From Betaproteobacteria bacterium (lineage in GTDB: Bacteria; Pseudomonadota; Gammaproteobacteria; Burkholderiales; Eutrophovitaceae), in the NCBI GenBank assembly GCA_009886305.1, contig QXZO01000089.1:1-15643 (forward strand): 15,643 nucleotides of DNA. The letters run 5' to 3'. Both the position numbers and the translations under genes were made by a program. Positions 8,112 to 15,131 of this stretch are shown here, piece by piece. Position 1 is the first letter of the stretch, and each line of letters starts with the position of its first letter. The notes under the pieces were generated by a model that saw only the letters and a list, made by a program, of their open reading frames with translations, ran no database searches and had not been told where the DNA came from.

Positions 8112-9068
8112 TTAGGCTGCAACCGAGGATGGTCGTTCTATCGATCTCTCAGCGAGTTTTTCACCTGTAGCAAGTGCCGCAGACGTCATGATGTCCAAAT
8201 TTCCCGCGTATGAAGGTAGGTAATGAGCAGCACCCTCAACTTGCAGAAAAACAGTAGTTTTAATTCCACTCAATTCGCCAACGCCAGAAATGCGGCAAGG
8301 GCTATCAGGACCGAACTCTTCAAATTGGACTCTCTGCTTCAGCCTATAGCCTGGAACATAATCTTGGACTTTAGCAACCATTTCTTCAATTGCTTGTTCT
8401 ATTTCTGCCGTATCAGCCTTCGCCGACAAAACATATACGGTATCTCTCATCAACATTGGCGGCTCAGCCGGGTTCAATATTATTATGGCCTTACCCTTTT
8501 TAGCACCACCAATGACCTCGATCCCCTTCGACGTCGTTTCCGTAAATTCATCAATATTTGCTCGTGTGCCAGGTCCGGCCGAGCGACTAGAAATGGACGC
8601 AATAATTTCACCATAATGCACCTCAGCCACGGTCGACACTGCTGCTACTATGGGTATGGTGGCTTGACCGCCACAAGTCACCATATTGACGTTACGCGCA
8701 TCTAGGTGTTCCTCAAGATTTACAACGGGCACACAATAAGGTCCGATTGCCGCAGGCGTTAAATCCACCATCTTCACATCAGGTTTGATCGCACGAATAA
8801 CTCGATCATTTTCTACATGCGCGCCAGCCGAAGTTGCGTCAAAAACCACCTCAATATCTGACATTATTGGATCCGTACTTAATCTAATAACACCTTCAGC
8901 AGTCGCCATAACTCCATTTTTCCTAGCACGTTCCAAACCATCAGATTGCGCGTCAATACCAACTAGGGCACCCATTTCAAGAAATTGACCCTGCCTAATA
9001 ATCTTCATCATTAAGTCTGTGCCAATATTTCCCGAACCTATAATTGCGGCTTTGACCTTTTTCGTCAT
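8112..9068 (-). CDS. mhpF: Acetaldehyde dehydrogenase, acylating (DmpF/BphJ/MhpF family)
   Basis: Oxidises acetaldehyde (or propanal) with NAD+ and coenzyme A to acetyl-CoA (or propanoyl-CoA), working as a channelling complex with the adjacent aldolase. The 318-residue protein has the nucleotide-binding motif GSGNIGTDLM at 11-20 and the catalytic Cys132 in NMVTCGGQATIPIV, the same number as in DmpF. The segment SSRSAGPGTRANIDEFTETT (about 160-179) is family-typical. The short form confirms the aldolase-partnered class, not the large AdhE/EutE class. The ATG follows a GGGGTGA ribosome binding site. It is the first gene of the leftward arm of the divergent cluster; a perfect TATAAT is about 100 bp upstream. 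Confidence 0.95.
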   Translation of the reverse strand: MTKKVKAAIIGSGNIGTDLMMKIIRQGQFLEMGALVGIDAQSDGLERARKNGVMATAEGVIRLSTDPIMSDIEVVFDATSAGAHVENDRVIRAIKPDVKMVDLTPAAIGPYCVPVVNLEEHLDARNVNMVTCGGQATIPIVAAVSTVAEVHYGEIIASISSRSAGPGTRANIDEFTETTSKGIEVIGGAKKGKAIIILNPAEPPMLMRDTVYVLSAKADTAEIEQAIEEMVAKVQDYVPGYRLKQRVQFEEFGPDSPCRISGVGELSGIKTTVFLQVEGAAHYLPSYAGNLDIMTSAALATGEKLAERSIERPSSVAA

Positions 9069-9166
9069 CTCGTCACCCCGTCTTAAATCTCGCTAAACGA
9101 GACTTGGTAATAATGGATCGTTAGTCCCCTAAATCCGGATCTATGCAAACGCTTACGTTTTGAGAC

Positions 9167-9172
9167 ATTATA
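9167..9172 (-). promoter_or_regulatory. Minus-strand -10 element for the acetaldehyde dehydrogenase operon
   Basis: A perfect TATAAT on the minus strand would give a leader of roughly 90 bases. No good -35 hexamer is found at 16-18 bp; that place is taken by the palindrome TCGTATACGA, which suggests dependence on, or control by, a DNA-binding protein there. Confidence 0.45.
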
Positions 9173-9186
9173 ATCACCTAAAACAA

Positions 9187-9214
9187 TTGTCGTATACGAG
9201 CTAAAAGTTAATAA
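9187..9214 (+). promoter_or_regulatory. Possible promoter of the SDR-ADH-Ldh-RraA operon
   Basis: TTGTCG and TAATAA stand 16 bp apart on the plus strand, both only partial matches to sigma70 hexamers. The -35 element overlaps the palindrome TCGTATACGA. Transcription would start about 40 bp before the SDR ATG. Confidence 0.3.
9190..9199. promoter_or_regulatory. Candidate operator: 10-bp perfect palindrome in the divergent intergenic region
   Basis: TCGTATACGA is identical on both strands and lies between the two divergent start codons, over the -35 zone of both candidate promoters. GTATAC-centred palindromes are known for some GntR-family regulators, so that class is a reasonable guess. No regulator gene is in the window. 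Confidence 0.4.
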
Positions 9215-9260
9215 ATAAAGCGCATCGTTTCCTAATAACTTCAAACTCAGGGTTATCATC

Positions 9261-9995
9261 ATGAATCAGCTAGATCTGAATGGCAGAACAGCAATCGTTA
9301 CGGGAGGTGCCTCTGGAATCGGCGAGGCGACAGTGGGCAGAATGATTAGCTCAGGTGCAAATGTAATTATTTGGGATGTGCAAACTGATAAATTCAAAAA
9401 ATTCGATAAAGAATCCCTATGTATTCAAGCAGACATGGCAAGTGAAGAAGCTGTTTATCGAGCTCTGGATGAAACCCTAAAGAGCCATTCTAAGATTGAT
9501 ATACTTGTAAATTCGGCGGGCATCAATGGTGTCAATGAGCCTTTGAAAGATTATCCCACCGATATATGGAGACAAGTGATAGACGTCAACCTGATTGGCG
9601 TTTTTTTAGCGTGTCGCGCAGTTGTACCTCACATGCTTCATAACTCATATGGTCGAATCGTTAATCTATCCTCAGTTGCTGGGAAGGAGGGTAACCCTAC
9701 TGCATCAGCTTATTCTGCTGCAAAAGCAGGCGTTATTGCACTGACAAGATCACTAGGCAAAGAACTAGCAACGAGTGGTGTCTTGGTCAATGCGGTTACA
9801 CCAACCACTGTCGATACTCCGATTCTTGAACAAGTCTCACAAAGCCATATTGATTACATGAAATCAAAAATTCCTATGGGTCGCTTAGGTACTGCGGAAG
9901 AACTCGCGTCACTCATCACTTGGCTTTGCACTGAGGATTGTTCTTTCAGTACTGCAGCAGTATTTGATGCCTCGGGCGGCAGAACAACTTATTAA
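9261..9995 (+). CDS. Short-chain dehydrogenase/reductase (classical SDR, probably NAD-linked)
   Basis: A 244-residue classical SDR with all functional parts in place: cofactor motif TGGASGIG (14-21), Asp39 at the end of strand 2 (favours NAD(H)), NSAG (84-87), Asn110, and the catalytic Ser138, Tyr151 and Lys155 (YSAAK). It oxidises or reduces a secondary alcohol or ketone; the substrate is not fixed by sequence. The C-terminus ends SGGRTTY, close to the SGGRATY ending that I recall from SDRs acting on 2-keto-3-deoxy sugar acids and related compounds, so a hydroxy-keto acid substrate is possible. It is the first gene of the rightward arm; AGGG lies 8 bp before the ATG. FabG-type ketoacyl reductase is less likely given the operon partners. 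Confidence 0.88.
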   Translation: MNQLDLNGRTAIVTGGASGIGEATVGRMISSGANVIIWDVQTDKFKKFDKESLCIQADMASEEAVYRALDETLKSHSKIDILVNSAGINGVNEPLKDYPTDIWRQVIDVNLIGVFLACRAVVPHMLHNSYGRIVNLSSVAGKEGNPTASAYSAAKAGVIALTRSLGKELATSGVLVNAVTPTTVDTPILEQVSQSHIDYMKSKIPMGRLGTAEELASLITWLCTEDCSFSTAAVFDASGGRTTY

Positions 9996-10021
9996 TATTC
10001 ATCGCGATTAAGGACATATAT

Positions 10022-11146
10022 ATGAAAATGAAAGCAGCGGTCATTCGGCAAATGGGGGCTGACCAACCTTATGCAGAATCAAGACCCATGACCATCGAAG
10101 AAGTAGAAATCGAATCGCCCCAAGAGCGAGAGCTACTCATACAAATCAAGGCCGCAAGCCTCTGCCACTCCGATCTATCTAGTGTAAACGGCAACAGACC
10201 AAGACCCATGCCCATGATTTTAGGGCATGAAGCAGCAGGTGTCGTGGTTGAATGTGGGCCAGGAGTTACCGACATCGAAGTAGGAGATCACGTCGCATTG
10301 ATCTTCGCCCCTAGCTGCGGTGAATGCATCTCGTGTAAAGAGGGTCACCCCGGCAGATGCGAACCAGGACAGCAGTCTAACGGTGCAGGAACACTGCTTG
10401 GTGGAGGAATACGACTAAGTCAAAACGGTCAGCCGGTCTACCATCATGTTGGGGTGTCTGCGTTCGCTGAGTTCTGCGTGGTTAATCGGGGATCTCTCGT
10501 TAAGATCGATAAAAGTTTGCCATTTGATGAGGCGGCTTTATTTGGGTGTGCGGTTCTTACCGGAGTTGGTGCAGCACTAAATACAGCCGGTGTATTTCCG
10601 GGCTCCTCGGTTGCCGTGGTCGGTCTAGGAGGCGTAGGTCTCAACGCATTACTCGGCGCAAAAGTTGCCGGCGCTGAACAAATCATTGCTTTGGATGTTC
10701 ATGACGACAAACTGAAAATAGCGAGAAGATTGGGCGCTACCGCTACAGTCAACGCAAAAGACGATGATGCGATTGAAAAAGTTAAGAAATTAACCAATGG
10801 AGGCGTAAATTTCGGTTTTGAGATGGCTGGTTCGGTACATGCTATGGAATTAGCGTACCGTATCACCAGGCGGGGCGGGACTACTGTTACCGCAGGACTA
10901 CCTCATCCTGAAGCCCGCTGGGAGCTTCAGCACGTAAATCTTACTGCAGAAGAGCGCACCGTAAAAGGAAGCTACGTGGGTTCTTGCGTACCTTCGAGAG
11001 ATGTGCCTCGTTACATCAACTTATATAAAAAAGGCATGCTACCAGTTGATCAATTGATGAGTGATCATTTAAAACTGGAGGATATTAATGAAGGGTTTGA
11101 CCGATTGCAATCGGGGCACACCGTCAGACAGATCATCATGATGTAA
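10022..11146 (+). CDS. Zinc-dependent alcohol dehydrogenase, medium-chain (class III-like)
   Basis: A 374-residue medium-chain dehydrogenase/reductase that interconverts an alcohol and an aldehyde or ketone with a nicotinamide cofactor. Catalytic zinc ligands are Cys48 (LCHSD), His69 with Glu70 (GHEAAG) and Cys176 (FGCAVLTGVGA). Structural zinc ligands are Cys99, Cys102, Cys105 and Cys113. The Rossmann motif GLGGVG is at 201-206, with Asp225 favouring NAD. The FGCAVLTGVGA block is typical of the class I/III-type long MDRs. The start follows AAGGA at 7 bp; a second Met two codons on is possible. It is 26 bp after the SDR and 30 bp before the Ldh_2 gene on the same strand, hence one operon. The substrate is unknown. 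Confidence 0.92.
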   Translation: MKMKAAVIRQMGADQPYAESRPMTIEEVEIESPQERELLIQIKAASLCHSDLSSVNGNRPRPMPMILGHEAAGVVVECGPGVTDIEVGDHVALIFAPSCGECISCKEGHPGRCEPGQQSNGAGTLLGGGIRLSQNGQPVYHHVGVSAFAEFCVVNRGSLVKIDKSLPFDEAALFGCAVLTGVGAALNTAGVFPGSSVAVVGLGGVGLNALLGAKVAGAEQIIALDVHDDKLKIARRLGATATVNAKDDDAIEKVKKLTNGGVNFGFEMAGSVHAMELAYRITRRGGTTVTAGLPHPEARWELQHVNLTAEERTVKGSYVGSCVPSRDVPRYINLYKKGMLPVDQLMSDHLKLEDINEGFDRLQSGHTVRQIIMM

Positions 11147-11176
11147 TGCAACAACAATAAGCAGCCAGAACACTTA

Positions 11177-12232
11177 ATGCAAAACTGTTACGCCTATGAA
11201 GGGCTAAAAAAACTTGCAACCTCACTTCTAAACAGTTCAGGAATGGATTTGGCTAAGTCCACCGTAATTGCTGAAGTGCTTCTTGAAGGTGATTTACTTG
11301 GTCACGATACGCATGGGTTGCAACTTCTCGCCCCTTACCTATCGGATATCAAATCAGGGGCTATGGCAGTTACAGGAGAGCCCGATGTGATCAACGATCT
11401 TCCTGCTGCGGTTGCTTGGGATGGGAAACGACTTCCAGGAACTTGGCTCACTTCCAAAGCCATGGATCTTGCAGTGAATCGAGCAAAAACCTATGGCACT
11501 TGCACGGTTACAATCGCGGGCGGACACCATATTGCCTGCCTGGCAGCCTATCTTTTAAAAGCTACTGAAAAAAATATGGTGGCAATTATTATGTCCTCCG
11601 CCCCTGAAAATAAGTCGGTTGCGCCTTTTGGTGGGATCACTGGAGCGCTCACTCCTAATCCAATTGCTGTCGGATGGCCAACCGATGATGCACCTATATT
11701 GATCGATGTTTCTACGTCCATCACCACCAACGGCATGGTCAGCCGAACGGCACAAACTCAAAAGACACTGAAAGGTCCTTGGCTTATCGACTACAAGGGT
11801 AGGCCCACCAATGATCCTGGCGTTATCACATCAGATAAAAAAGGAGCGTTATTACCAATAGGCGGTTTGGAATACGGGCACAAGGGCTTCGCTCTAGGAT
11901 TGATGGTTGAGGCGCTAACTCAAGGCCTATCAGGACACGGTCGGGCAGACACAGTTAGTAGATGGACTGGAGAAGTTTTCCTGCAGGTCTTAAATCCAGC
12001 TCTATTTGGAGGCATTACTCAATTTACAAGACAATCCAGCTGGATCAAAGAAGATTGTTTGAATTCAACGCCGATTGACCCCAACAATCCCGTCCGTATG
12101 CCTGGTCAAGAAGGGCTCAAGAAAAGACAACATCAACTAAAACATGGGATAACGCTTCATTCTTCGATTATGCCCGCTTTGAGTCAATGGGCATCAGCTG
12201 TCGGGGTGGCTTTACCGACACCGATAACTTGA
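11177..12232 (+). CDS. Malate/L-lactate dehydrogenase family (Ldh_2) oxidoreductase
   Basis: A 351-residue member of the MDH2/Ldh_2 family, NAD(P)-dependent dehydrogenases unrelated to ordinary lactate dehydrogenase that oxidise 2-hydroxy acids (malate, L-lactate, sulfolactate, ureidoglycolate, reduced diketogulonate) to 2-oxo acids. The GHDTHG motif (42-47) holds the catalytic-type His46. GGHHIACLAAY (115-125) matches the conserved His region, and ALTPNPIAVGWP (157-168) and LPIGGLEYGHKGFALGLMVE (226-245) are strongly conserved signatures of the family. The ATG lacks a clear ribosome binding site, so translation may depend on the upstream gene; the N-terminal residues fit the family's usual start. 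The position between the alcohol dehydrogenase and an RraA-type aldolase suggests it feeds a 2-oxo acid to the aldolase. Confidence 0.9.
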   Translation: MQNCYAYEGLKKLATSLLNSSGMDLAKSTVIAEVLLEGDLLGHDTHGLQLLAPYLSDIKSGAMAVTGEPDVINDLPAAVAWDGKRLPGTWLTSKAMDLAVNRAKTYGTCTVTIAGGHHIACLAAYLLKATEKNMVAIIMSSAPENKSVAPFGGITGALTPNPIAVGWPTDDAPILIDVSTSITTNGMVSRTAQTQKTLKGPWLIDYKGRPTNDPGVITSDKKGALLPIGGLEYGHKGFALGLMVEALTQGLSGHGRADTVSRWTGEVFLQVLNPALFGGITQFTRQSSWIKEDCLNSTPIDPNNPVRMPGQEGLKKRQHQLKHGITLHSSIMPALSQWASAVGVALPTPIT

Positions 12233-12283
12233 CGAGCAGCAAATATGCGAGACTCTGAATCATCCTAAATGGGAGTGAGTTTA

Positions 12284-12937
12284 ATGGAGAAACAATCGCT
12301 GACTGATAGACTATCTCAATTACATGCATCAGCCGTGCATGACGTTCTCCGCCAAATCGGATGCGAAGACTTCGTCCTACCGAATACCATTAAACCCATT
12401 GAGTCAACACAAAAGTTAGCGGGTAAGATCTTTACCATTGAAGGAGAAATCACTACTGGCCATACTCCACACGACACCCTTATTGAATGGACCTCCCTCC
12501 TCTCGAGCATCCCTAAAGATTATGTCGGCGTATGCCAACCGAATACTAGCGAAGTTGCCCTAATGGGCGAGCTCTCAGCGGAAACCTTACAAAAACGGGG
12601 CGTCATCGGTTATTTGGTGGATGGCGGTTGTCGTGACGTCTCGATTATCAAAGACCTGAATTTCACCGTATTTTGTTCATTTAATACCCCGAAGGATGTT
12701 GTCGGTCGATGGATACCAACAAAACTAGGAGCTCCTATAATTATCGGTAATTGTACGATTCGTAAAGAAGACTATCTTCTCGCGGACTTAGACGGAGCAG
12801 TAGTGATCCCTCATGAGCGCGCTGAGGAGACAGTCACCCAAGCAGAATTAGTAATGAATACAGAAAGTGCCGTAAGGAAAGCAATTATGGCTGGAATTGA
12901 TCCTAAGGAAGCCTATTTAAAATTTGGAAAGTTTTAA
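12284..12937 (+). CDS. RraA-family protein, probable 4-hydroxy-4-methyl-2-oxoglutarate-type aldolase / oxaloacetate decarboxylase
   Basis: A 217-residue protein of the RraA/HMG aldolase fold. Such metal-dependent enzymes cleave 4-hydroxy-2-oxo diacids to pyruvate or decarboxylate oxaloacetate. Visible family parts are HDVLRQIG near the start, KLAGKIFTIEGE, GVIGYLVDGGCRDV with Arg117-Asp118, and DLDGAVVIPHERAEE near 170-185. Active aldolases carry Asp-x20-Arg-Asp; here the first residue is Glu96, giving Glu-x20-Arg-Asp, a conservative change. An ATG lies five codons upstream, but GGGAG sits 8 bp before the start chosen here and overlaps the earlier ATG. It ends the rightward operon, 51 bp after the Ldh_2 gene. 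A role as RNase E inhibitor (true RraA) is unlikely given its catabolic neighbours. Confidence 0.88.
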   Translation: MEKQSLTDRLSQLHASAVHDVLRQIGCEDFVLPNTIKPIESTQKLAGKIFTIEGEITTGHTPHDTLIEWTSLLSSIPKDYVGVCQPNTSEVALMGELSAETLQKRGVIGYLVDGGCRDVSIIKDLNFTVFCSFNTPKDVVGRWIPTKLGAPIIIGNCTIRKEDYLLADLDGAVVIPHERAEETVTQAELVMNTESAVRKAIMAGIDPKEAYLKFGKF

Positions 12938-12948
12938 CCAAATTTAAA
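12916..12948. repeat. Inverted repeat over the stop codon of the RraA-family gene
   Basis: AAATTTGG and CCAAATTT form a perfect 8-bp dyad around a 10-nt loop that includes the TAA stop; with a one-base bulge the arms extend to TTTAAA. There is no T run behind it, so it is a weak terminator at best; it may protect the 3' end of the mRNA. Confidence 0.4.
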
Positions 12949-13060
12949 GCTGATTAAAATCAGTGGATTAACGATGCCTCACGAATCTAATCTGAAAAAA
13001 TATTTATAAGATTTCATAATGCGAATATTAGATTTGCTACCCATAGGCATTGAGGCTTAT

Positions 13061-13084
13061 TTTGACTCAGCTCAAAGAGTCAAA
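13061..13084. promoter_or_regulatory. Candidate activator site: TTTGACTC-N8-GAGTCAAA
   Basis: Two perfect 8-bp arms are separated by 8 bp. The centre is about 62 bp before the start of transcription predicted from the downstream hexamers, the usual place for a class I or II-type activator dimer. The regulator is unknown. Confidence 0.45.
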
Positions 13085-13100
13085 TAACGAGAAAATCCTC

Positions 13101-13128
13101 TTGACCAAGATGACTAGTGGTATAAAAT
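13101..13128 (+). promoter_or_regulatory. Sigma70-like promoter of the PQQ dehydrogenase gene
   Basis: TTGACC and TAAAAT, each one or two bases off the consensus, stand 16 bp apart. Transcription would start near 13135, exactly where the first stem of the leader begins, leaving a 5' leader of about 108 bases. An overlapping TATAAA has a too-short 14-bp spacer. Confidence 0.5.
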
Positions 13129-13135
13129 AAAGTTA

Positions 13136-13209
13136 TGGATAGAGATGCATTCTGAATACAAAAAATTTGTCGCTATCCAAAGCGCTTTAATTTGTAATCC
13201 AAATTAAAG
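13136..13209 (+). promoter_or_regulatory. Structured 5' leader of the PQQ dehydrogenase mRNA
   Basis: The predicted mRNA would begin with TGGATAG, which pairs perfectly with CTATCCA (13136-13142 with 13173-13179) and encloses a small ACAAA/TTTGT hairpin. A second hairpin follows with 10-bp perfect arms, CTTTAATTTG and CAAATTAAAG (13185-13194 with 13200-13209) around a 5-nt loop. It ends 22 bases before the ribosome binding site, which stays free. It could stabilise the mRNA or act as a cis-regulatory RNA; the 10-bp dyad might instead be a protein site on DNA. Confidence 0.45.
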
Positions 13210-13243
13210 TCTTTGTATTAATAATTCTTCGGGAGGAGATTTA

Positions 13244-15058
13244 ATGGAACTCAAAACGTCACTCGGACGTTTCGGGGTAGCATTAGCTGGCTTAACGCTA
13301 GCTGTTTCAGCAATTGCTGGAACCGTTACTACCGATCGTCTCGTTAACAGTGAAAAAGAGCCTGGAAACTGGCTGAACCACCATGGAAACTTGGAGGCTC
13401 ACCGCTATTCAGGACTTGCTCACATCAACAAAGATAATGTTCAAGATCTTAAAGTCGCATTTACTTTTGCGATGGGTGGAACACAAGGCGGCGGAAAAGA
13501 AGTTATTGCCTTTCCATTTGCTGGCTTGGAAGGTACACCAATCGCTGAGGATGGATTCTTATACTTAACCACTGGTTGGGGTGTAGTAACTAAACTTGAT
13601 ACTAACGGCGGAAGCCCTCGTATCGTGTGGATTTACGATCCAGCGCCAGATAGAGACTACGCTACGACAGTTGCATGCTGCGGCATCAACAACCGAGGCG
13701 TTGCATTAGCAGATGATTACGTCATTGCTCCAGTAATTGATGGTCGAATCTTAGCGCTTAACAAGATTGACGGCACCCTTGTTTGGGAAGCTCAAGTTGC
13801 TGATCCTGGCAACGGCGAGACAATCACAGGTGCTCCACTGATCGCTGGTGATAAAGTCGTTACCGGTATGGCAGGCGCTGAATTTGGCGTGCGTGGTTAC
13901 CTAGAAGCTATGGATATCAAGACTGGCGAGCAAGTATGGAGAACCTATACTATTCCTGCACCAGGTGAGCCAGGCTCGGAAACTTGGAAAGATGACTACG
14001 GCGCTTGGAAAACAGGTGGTGGTACAACATGGGTTACAGGCTCGTGGGATCCAGAGTTAAATATTATTGTTTGGGGTACAGCGAATCCGGGTCCTGACTG
14101 GGATTCAGCATATCGTCCAGGTGATAACCTCTGGACAGACAGTACTATTGCTGTGGATGCGGACAGTGGAGAAATTGTTTGGGGCTTCCAGCACACACCA
14201 AACGATCCTTATGATTTCGACTCAATCAACGAAAACACTTTTGTTGATACGAACATAGAAGGTAAATTCCAGCGCGCTACCTTGCACGCAAACAGAAACG
14301 GGTACGCGTATGCGCTTGACCGTGTAACAGGTAAGTGTTTGTGGGCAACTCAATTCGTCGAAGAGCTAAACTGGAGTGGTGGTCTTGACGAAAATTGCAG
14401 ACCAAATACCTATGATCCTAACAAAGACGTTCAAACTTACGTTCCAGGAACTGCTGCGATGCGTGGTACAGCTACTGAAGGCCGCGGAACCATTGAAGGT
14501 ACTTTGAAGCCTGGACATATGGGTGGAAAAAACTGGCCGCCAACAGCGTACAGCCCTCAAACTAACTACTACTACATCCCAACGATTGATGGATGTAATA
14601 AAGCGTTTACTGAGGTAACTGTTCCAGGACAACATAAGCCTCGACAGTTGTTCCTTGGAGGTGCGCCTTACTCAACATATGAAGATCCAGATTGCGGACG
14701 CATTTGGGGAAGCATCACTGCAATTGACGTGCAAACAGGTAAGGTTGTAGCAAAGCATTCAACCAAATACCCTCAGTTAGGTGGATTACTCACTACCGCT
14801 GGTGGACTAGTATTCTCTGGTTATGCTGAAGGCGCAGTAGTCGCACACGACGCAGTGACCCTGGAAGAGCTATGGAGATTCGAGACTGGATCAGCAATTA
14901 ACGCACCACCAATGACCTACATGGCTGGTGGTAAGCAGTATATTGCTATTGAAGTTGGACTCGGTGGTGCTTGGCCTCAGTGGTTCGTAAGCGCAACACC
15001 TGAACTCAAAGCTCAGGTTCCTAGTAATGTCCTTTACGTCTTCGAGCTACCACAATAA
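13244..15058 (+). CDS. Periplasmic PQQ-dependent methanol/ethanol-family dehydrogenase, predicted lanthanide type
   Basis: A quinoprotein alcohol dehydrogenase that oxidises an alcohol or aldehyde in the periplasm and gives electrons to a cytochrome c. The signal peptide ends at AIA|G (about residue 25). The 579-residue mature part is an eight-bladed propeller without a haem domain. Visible are the vicinal disulfide Cys145-Cys146, metal ligands Glu213 (GAEFGVRG) and Asn281 (ANPGPDWD), catalytic Asp324 in DPYDFDSINE, PQQ-stacking candidate Trp263, and GGKNWPP at 427-433. Asp326, two residues after the catalytic Asp, is the hallmark of lanthanide-using enzymes (XoxF, ExaF/PedH). The calcium enzyme MxaF has Ala there. 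Overall wording is nearer the ethanol-type group than true XoxF, so the substrate is open. GGAGG lies 7 bp before the ATG and suggests high expression. Confidence 0.93.
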   Translation: MELKTSLGRFGVALAGLTLAVSAIAGTVTTDRLVNSEKEPGNWLNHHGNLEAHRYSGLAHINKDNVQDLKVAFTFAMGGTQGGGKEVIAFPFAGLEGTPIAEDGFLYLTTGWGVVTKLDTNGGSPRIVWIYDPAPDRDYATTVACCGINNRGVALADDYVIAPVIDGRILALNKIDGTLVWEAQVADPGNGETITGAPLIAGDKVVTGMAGAEFGVRGYLEAMDIKTGEQVWRTYTIPAPGEPGSETWKDDYGAWKTGGGTTWVTGSWDPELNIIVWGTANPGPDWDSAYRPGDNLWTDSTIAVDADSGEIVWGFQHTPNDPYDFDSINENTFVDTNIEGKFQRATLHANRNGYAYALDRVTGKCLWATQFVEELNWSGGLDENCRPNTYDPNKDVQTYVPGTAAMRGTATEGRGTIEGTLKPGHMGGKNWPPTAYSPQTNYYYIPTIDGCNKAFTEVTVPGQHKPRQLFLGGAPYSTYEDPDCGRIWGSITAIDVQTGKVVAKHSTKYPQLGGLLTTAGGLVFSGYAEGAVVAHDAVTLEELWRFETGSAINAPPMTYMAGGKQYIAIEVGLGGAWPQWFVSATPELKAQVPSNVLYVFELPQ

Positions 15059-15097
15059 CTTAACTCGTTATTGGTGAAGACAAAGGTAAGTAGTGTT

Positions 15098-15131
15098 AAC
15101 TTACGGGGCCTTCAAGGTCCCGTAAGTTTTT
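15098..15131 (+). terminator. Strong Rho-independent terminator after the PQQ dehydrogenase
   Basis: A 14-bp stem with one G-U pair (AACTTACGGGGCCT with AGGTCCCGTAAGTT), a TCA loop and a TTTTT tail. It lies 40 bp after the dehydrogenase stop and 54 bp before the cytochrome start. Confidence 0.92.

Larger units (their letters stand above)
12938..13243. other. 306-bp AT-rich intergenic region before the PQQ dehydrogenase
   Basis: No coding frame is convincing here. From left to right it holds a small CTGAT/ATCAG hairpin, a long-range dyad (AATCTAAT at 12984 with ATTAGATT at 13027, flanked by GCCTCA and TGAGGC), the TTTGACTC dyad, a sigma70-like promoter, a leader with two main stems, and a strong ribosome binding site. 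The last four are described separately. The density of dyads, even in AT-rich DNA, points to a regulated promoter. Confidence 0.6.

Noticed and set aside
8223..8705. A 160-codon open frame on the plus strand opposite the acetaldehyde dehydrogenase gene
   Set aside because: It is fully antisense to a well-supported enzyme gene, shows no family motif, and has no convincing ribosome binding site.
7067..9068. Reading the aldolase and acetaldehyde dehydrogenase pair as the end of an aromatic meta-cleavage operon
   Set aside because: No ring-cleavage dioxygenase, semialdehyde dehydrogenase, tautomerase or hydratase is present, and the genes upstream run the other way.
10079..10209. Direct repeat CAAGACCCATG, twice, exactly 120 bp apart
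   Set aside because: Both copies lie inside the zinc alcohol dehydrogenase reading frame and encode the residues Arg-Pro-Met in different contexts; most likely chance.
13244..15058. Classification as the calcium methanol dehydrogenase MxaF
   Set aside because: Asp326 occupies the position that is Ala in MxaF, and no mxaJGI genes follow.
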